A stretch of 7,241 nt of DNA, taken from NCBI GenBank assembly GCA_030671985.1, contig DAOVHI010000070.1, positions 1 to 7,241 on the forward strand, given 5' to 3'. Below are positions 6,304 through 7,241 of this stretch, one piece after another. Position 1 is the first letter of the stretch, and each line of letters opens with the position of its first letter. The notes below the pieces were generated by a model, which saw only the letters and a list, made by a program, of their open reading frames with translations, was not told where the DNA came from and ran no database searches. A program made the position numbers and the translations under genes. This stretch comes from JAHJDO01 sp030671985 [NCBI: bacterium]. Its GTDB lineage: Bacteria; JAHJDO01.

Positions 6304-7241
6304 TCAACAGCAGGTTTCTTTTTAATTATTATCTCATTATTTTCGTTTTTATCTACATTTGTGCAAAATTTACGAAATTCCGGATACTCTTCAGGCGAAA
6401 TTCTGGAGACATCTAGCTGAAACTTTATTTTAATCATAATCTTATCGGCTAATTTTCTATACGCTATTGATAGAGATCCGAATTTGCTTTTCAGTTCAAC
6501 ACGTTGCGGCAGATGACTTGCCTCATAACCCTGCGGAAGCAGGAATTCAGTTGTCCTGTTCTCCATAGATGGATACGAAAGTAAGAGGTCGTATTTTCGT
6601 CTACTGCTTGAAGCATATCTTTGAGTAAGTTTATGCCTGAACATAACCGAATTAAATGAAAAACCTTCGGAAACAGGTTTTAAGAATTTTGGCACACTAA
6701 CGGCATAATTGTATTTTATAGGAGTATCCAGTCCTGATAAATCCGGAAAGTGGACATTTATTACCTGCGCGCCTTCAAATATGGTGTTTAATAGTTTTTC
6801 AAATTCCTCTTTCTGTTTTGAAGGAATTTGGAAGAAATATCTAATTGCGGGACAGAATGCTCCCTTAATTATTTCTGTTCCGCCAATATATGCACTGCCA
6901 TCGTTTTTTAACAATACTTTTTTATCTGAGACACGATTGTTATGAATGCTTGCGTTAATGGGCGTTGTAGATAATATTCCCTTTCTACGCTTCGGGTCTA
7001 CTACAAACACACAGACTTCCTGATCCATCCATGGTGTTTCACTGATACTGCTATATTCCGCAGTGCCGTCCAGCCAGAGCTCTTTTCCGTCCTTAAGCCG
7101 AACGTGACATATTGCGTGATTAAACAGCCCAAGATAGGGTTGGGAGCAGTCAAACATGCCTCGGGATCTTGGTCTTGGAAGCACAATTTCCGAATGGATC
7201 CCAGCTTCTTTAAGCATTGGCATAACTAGCAGCGCTTTATC
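6300..7241 (-). CDS. Transglutaminase-like / DUF3857-type protein, C-terminal part (partial)
   Basis: The gene enters from the right edge; 313 residues are visible and the true start is outside. The frame is open to the last base and begins D-K-A-L-L-V-M-P-M-L-K-E-A-G-I. This matches the 'C-x-D-K-A-x-L-x-x-x-M-L-x-x-A-G-I' segment of bacterial transglutaminase-like domains that follow DUF3857, so the ATG at 7223 is internal. The catalytic Cys would be encoded just beyond the window. The His is present in FNHAI (fragment residue 42) and the Asp in LWLDGT (residue 58), so this domain looks catalytically competent. A beta-rich C-terminal region follows, ending in an EEYPEFRKFC motif shared with the downstream 1218-residue protein. 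Its stop overlaps that gene's start by four bases (ATGA), so the two are translationally coupled. A periplasmic location is likely by analogy but the signal peptide is not visible. Substrate unknown. Confidence 0.83.
   Translation of the reverse strand, partial: DKALLVMPMLKEAGIHSEIVLPRPRSRGMFDCSQPYLGLFNHAICHVRLKDGKELWLDGTAEYSSISETPWMDQEVCVFVVDPKRRKGILSTTPINASIHNNRVSDKKVLLKNDGSAYIGGTEIIKGAFCPAIRYFFQIPSKQKEEFEKLLNTIFEGAQVINVHFPDLSGLDTPIKYNYAVSVPKFLKPVSEGFSFNSVMFRHKLTQRYASSSRRKYDLLLSYPSMENRTTEFLLPQGYEASHLPQRVELKSKFGSLSIAYRKLADKIMIKIKFQLDVSRISPEEYPEFRKFCTNVDKNENNEIIIKKKPAVE

Noticed and set aside
7001-7223. ATG at 7223 as the start of the rightmost minus-strand gene.
   Set aside because: The six codons before it (D-K-A-L-L-V) continue the conserved transglutaminase-like motif to the window edge, so the gene starts outside.

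Overview
The window is an almost gap-free piece of bacterial chromosome, AT-rich by eye. It holds two gene blocks that converge near position 2660. No RNA gene, CRISPR array, insertion sequence or phage gene is visible. The longest non-coding gap is 9 bases. The gene order (3' end of pnp, then dut, then ftsK) and the large secreted TPR/DUF3857/transglutaminase-like proteins suggest a Gram-negative-type bacterium. My best guess is a PVC-related or Omnitrophota-like lineage, but this rests on gene style only and is weak.

Left block, plus strand (1-2675): the last 41 codons of polynucleotide phosphorylase, then dUTPase (dut, TTG start at 136), then a complete FtsK/SpoIIIE DNA translocase (TTG start at 588, 2 bases after the dut stop). 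The tight spacing implies one transcript for RNA turnover, nucleotide-pool cleaning and chromosome segregation. An 8-bp perfect inverted repeat at the end of dut hides a GGAGG sequence ahead of ftsK.

Right block, minus strand (7241-2647): a protein cut off by the right window edge, carrying the end of a transglutaminase-like domain with its His and Asp intact, overlaps by ATGA a 1218-residue secreted protein. The large protein has a signal peptide, a jelly-roll-like module, about eight TPRs, a DUF3857 region, and a transglutaminase-like domain in which the Cys and His positions read Ser and Thr. The two proteins look like paralogues: one probably catalytic, the other probably a non-catalytic scaffold. 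The 3' end of the large gene overlaps the 3' end of ftsK by 29 bases.

The most notable observation is a 79-bp, highly palindromic element (5329-5407) lying in frame inside the large TPR gene. Its ends are GTCATTGC / GCAATGAC and it has internal GCAATCC / GGATTGC arms. It resembles a dispersed bacterial palindromic repeat that has been absorbed into the protein as about 27 residues of linker, just before the TPR array.
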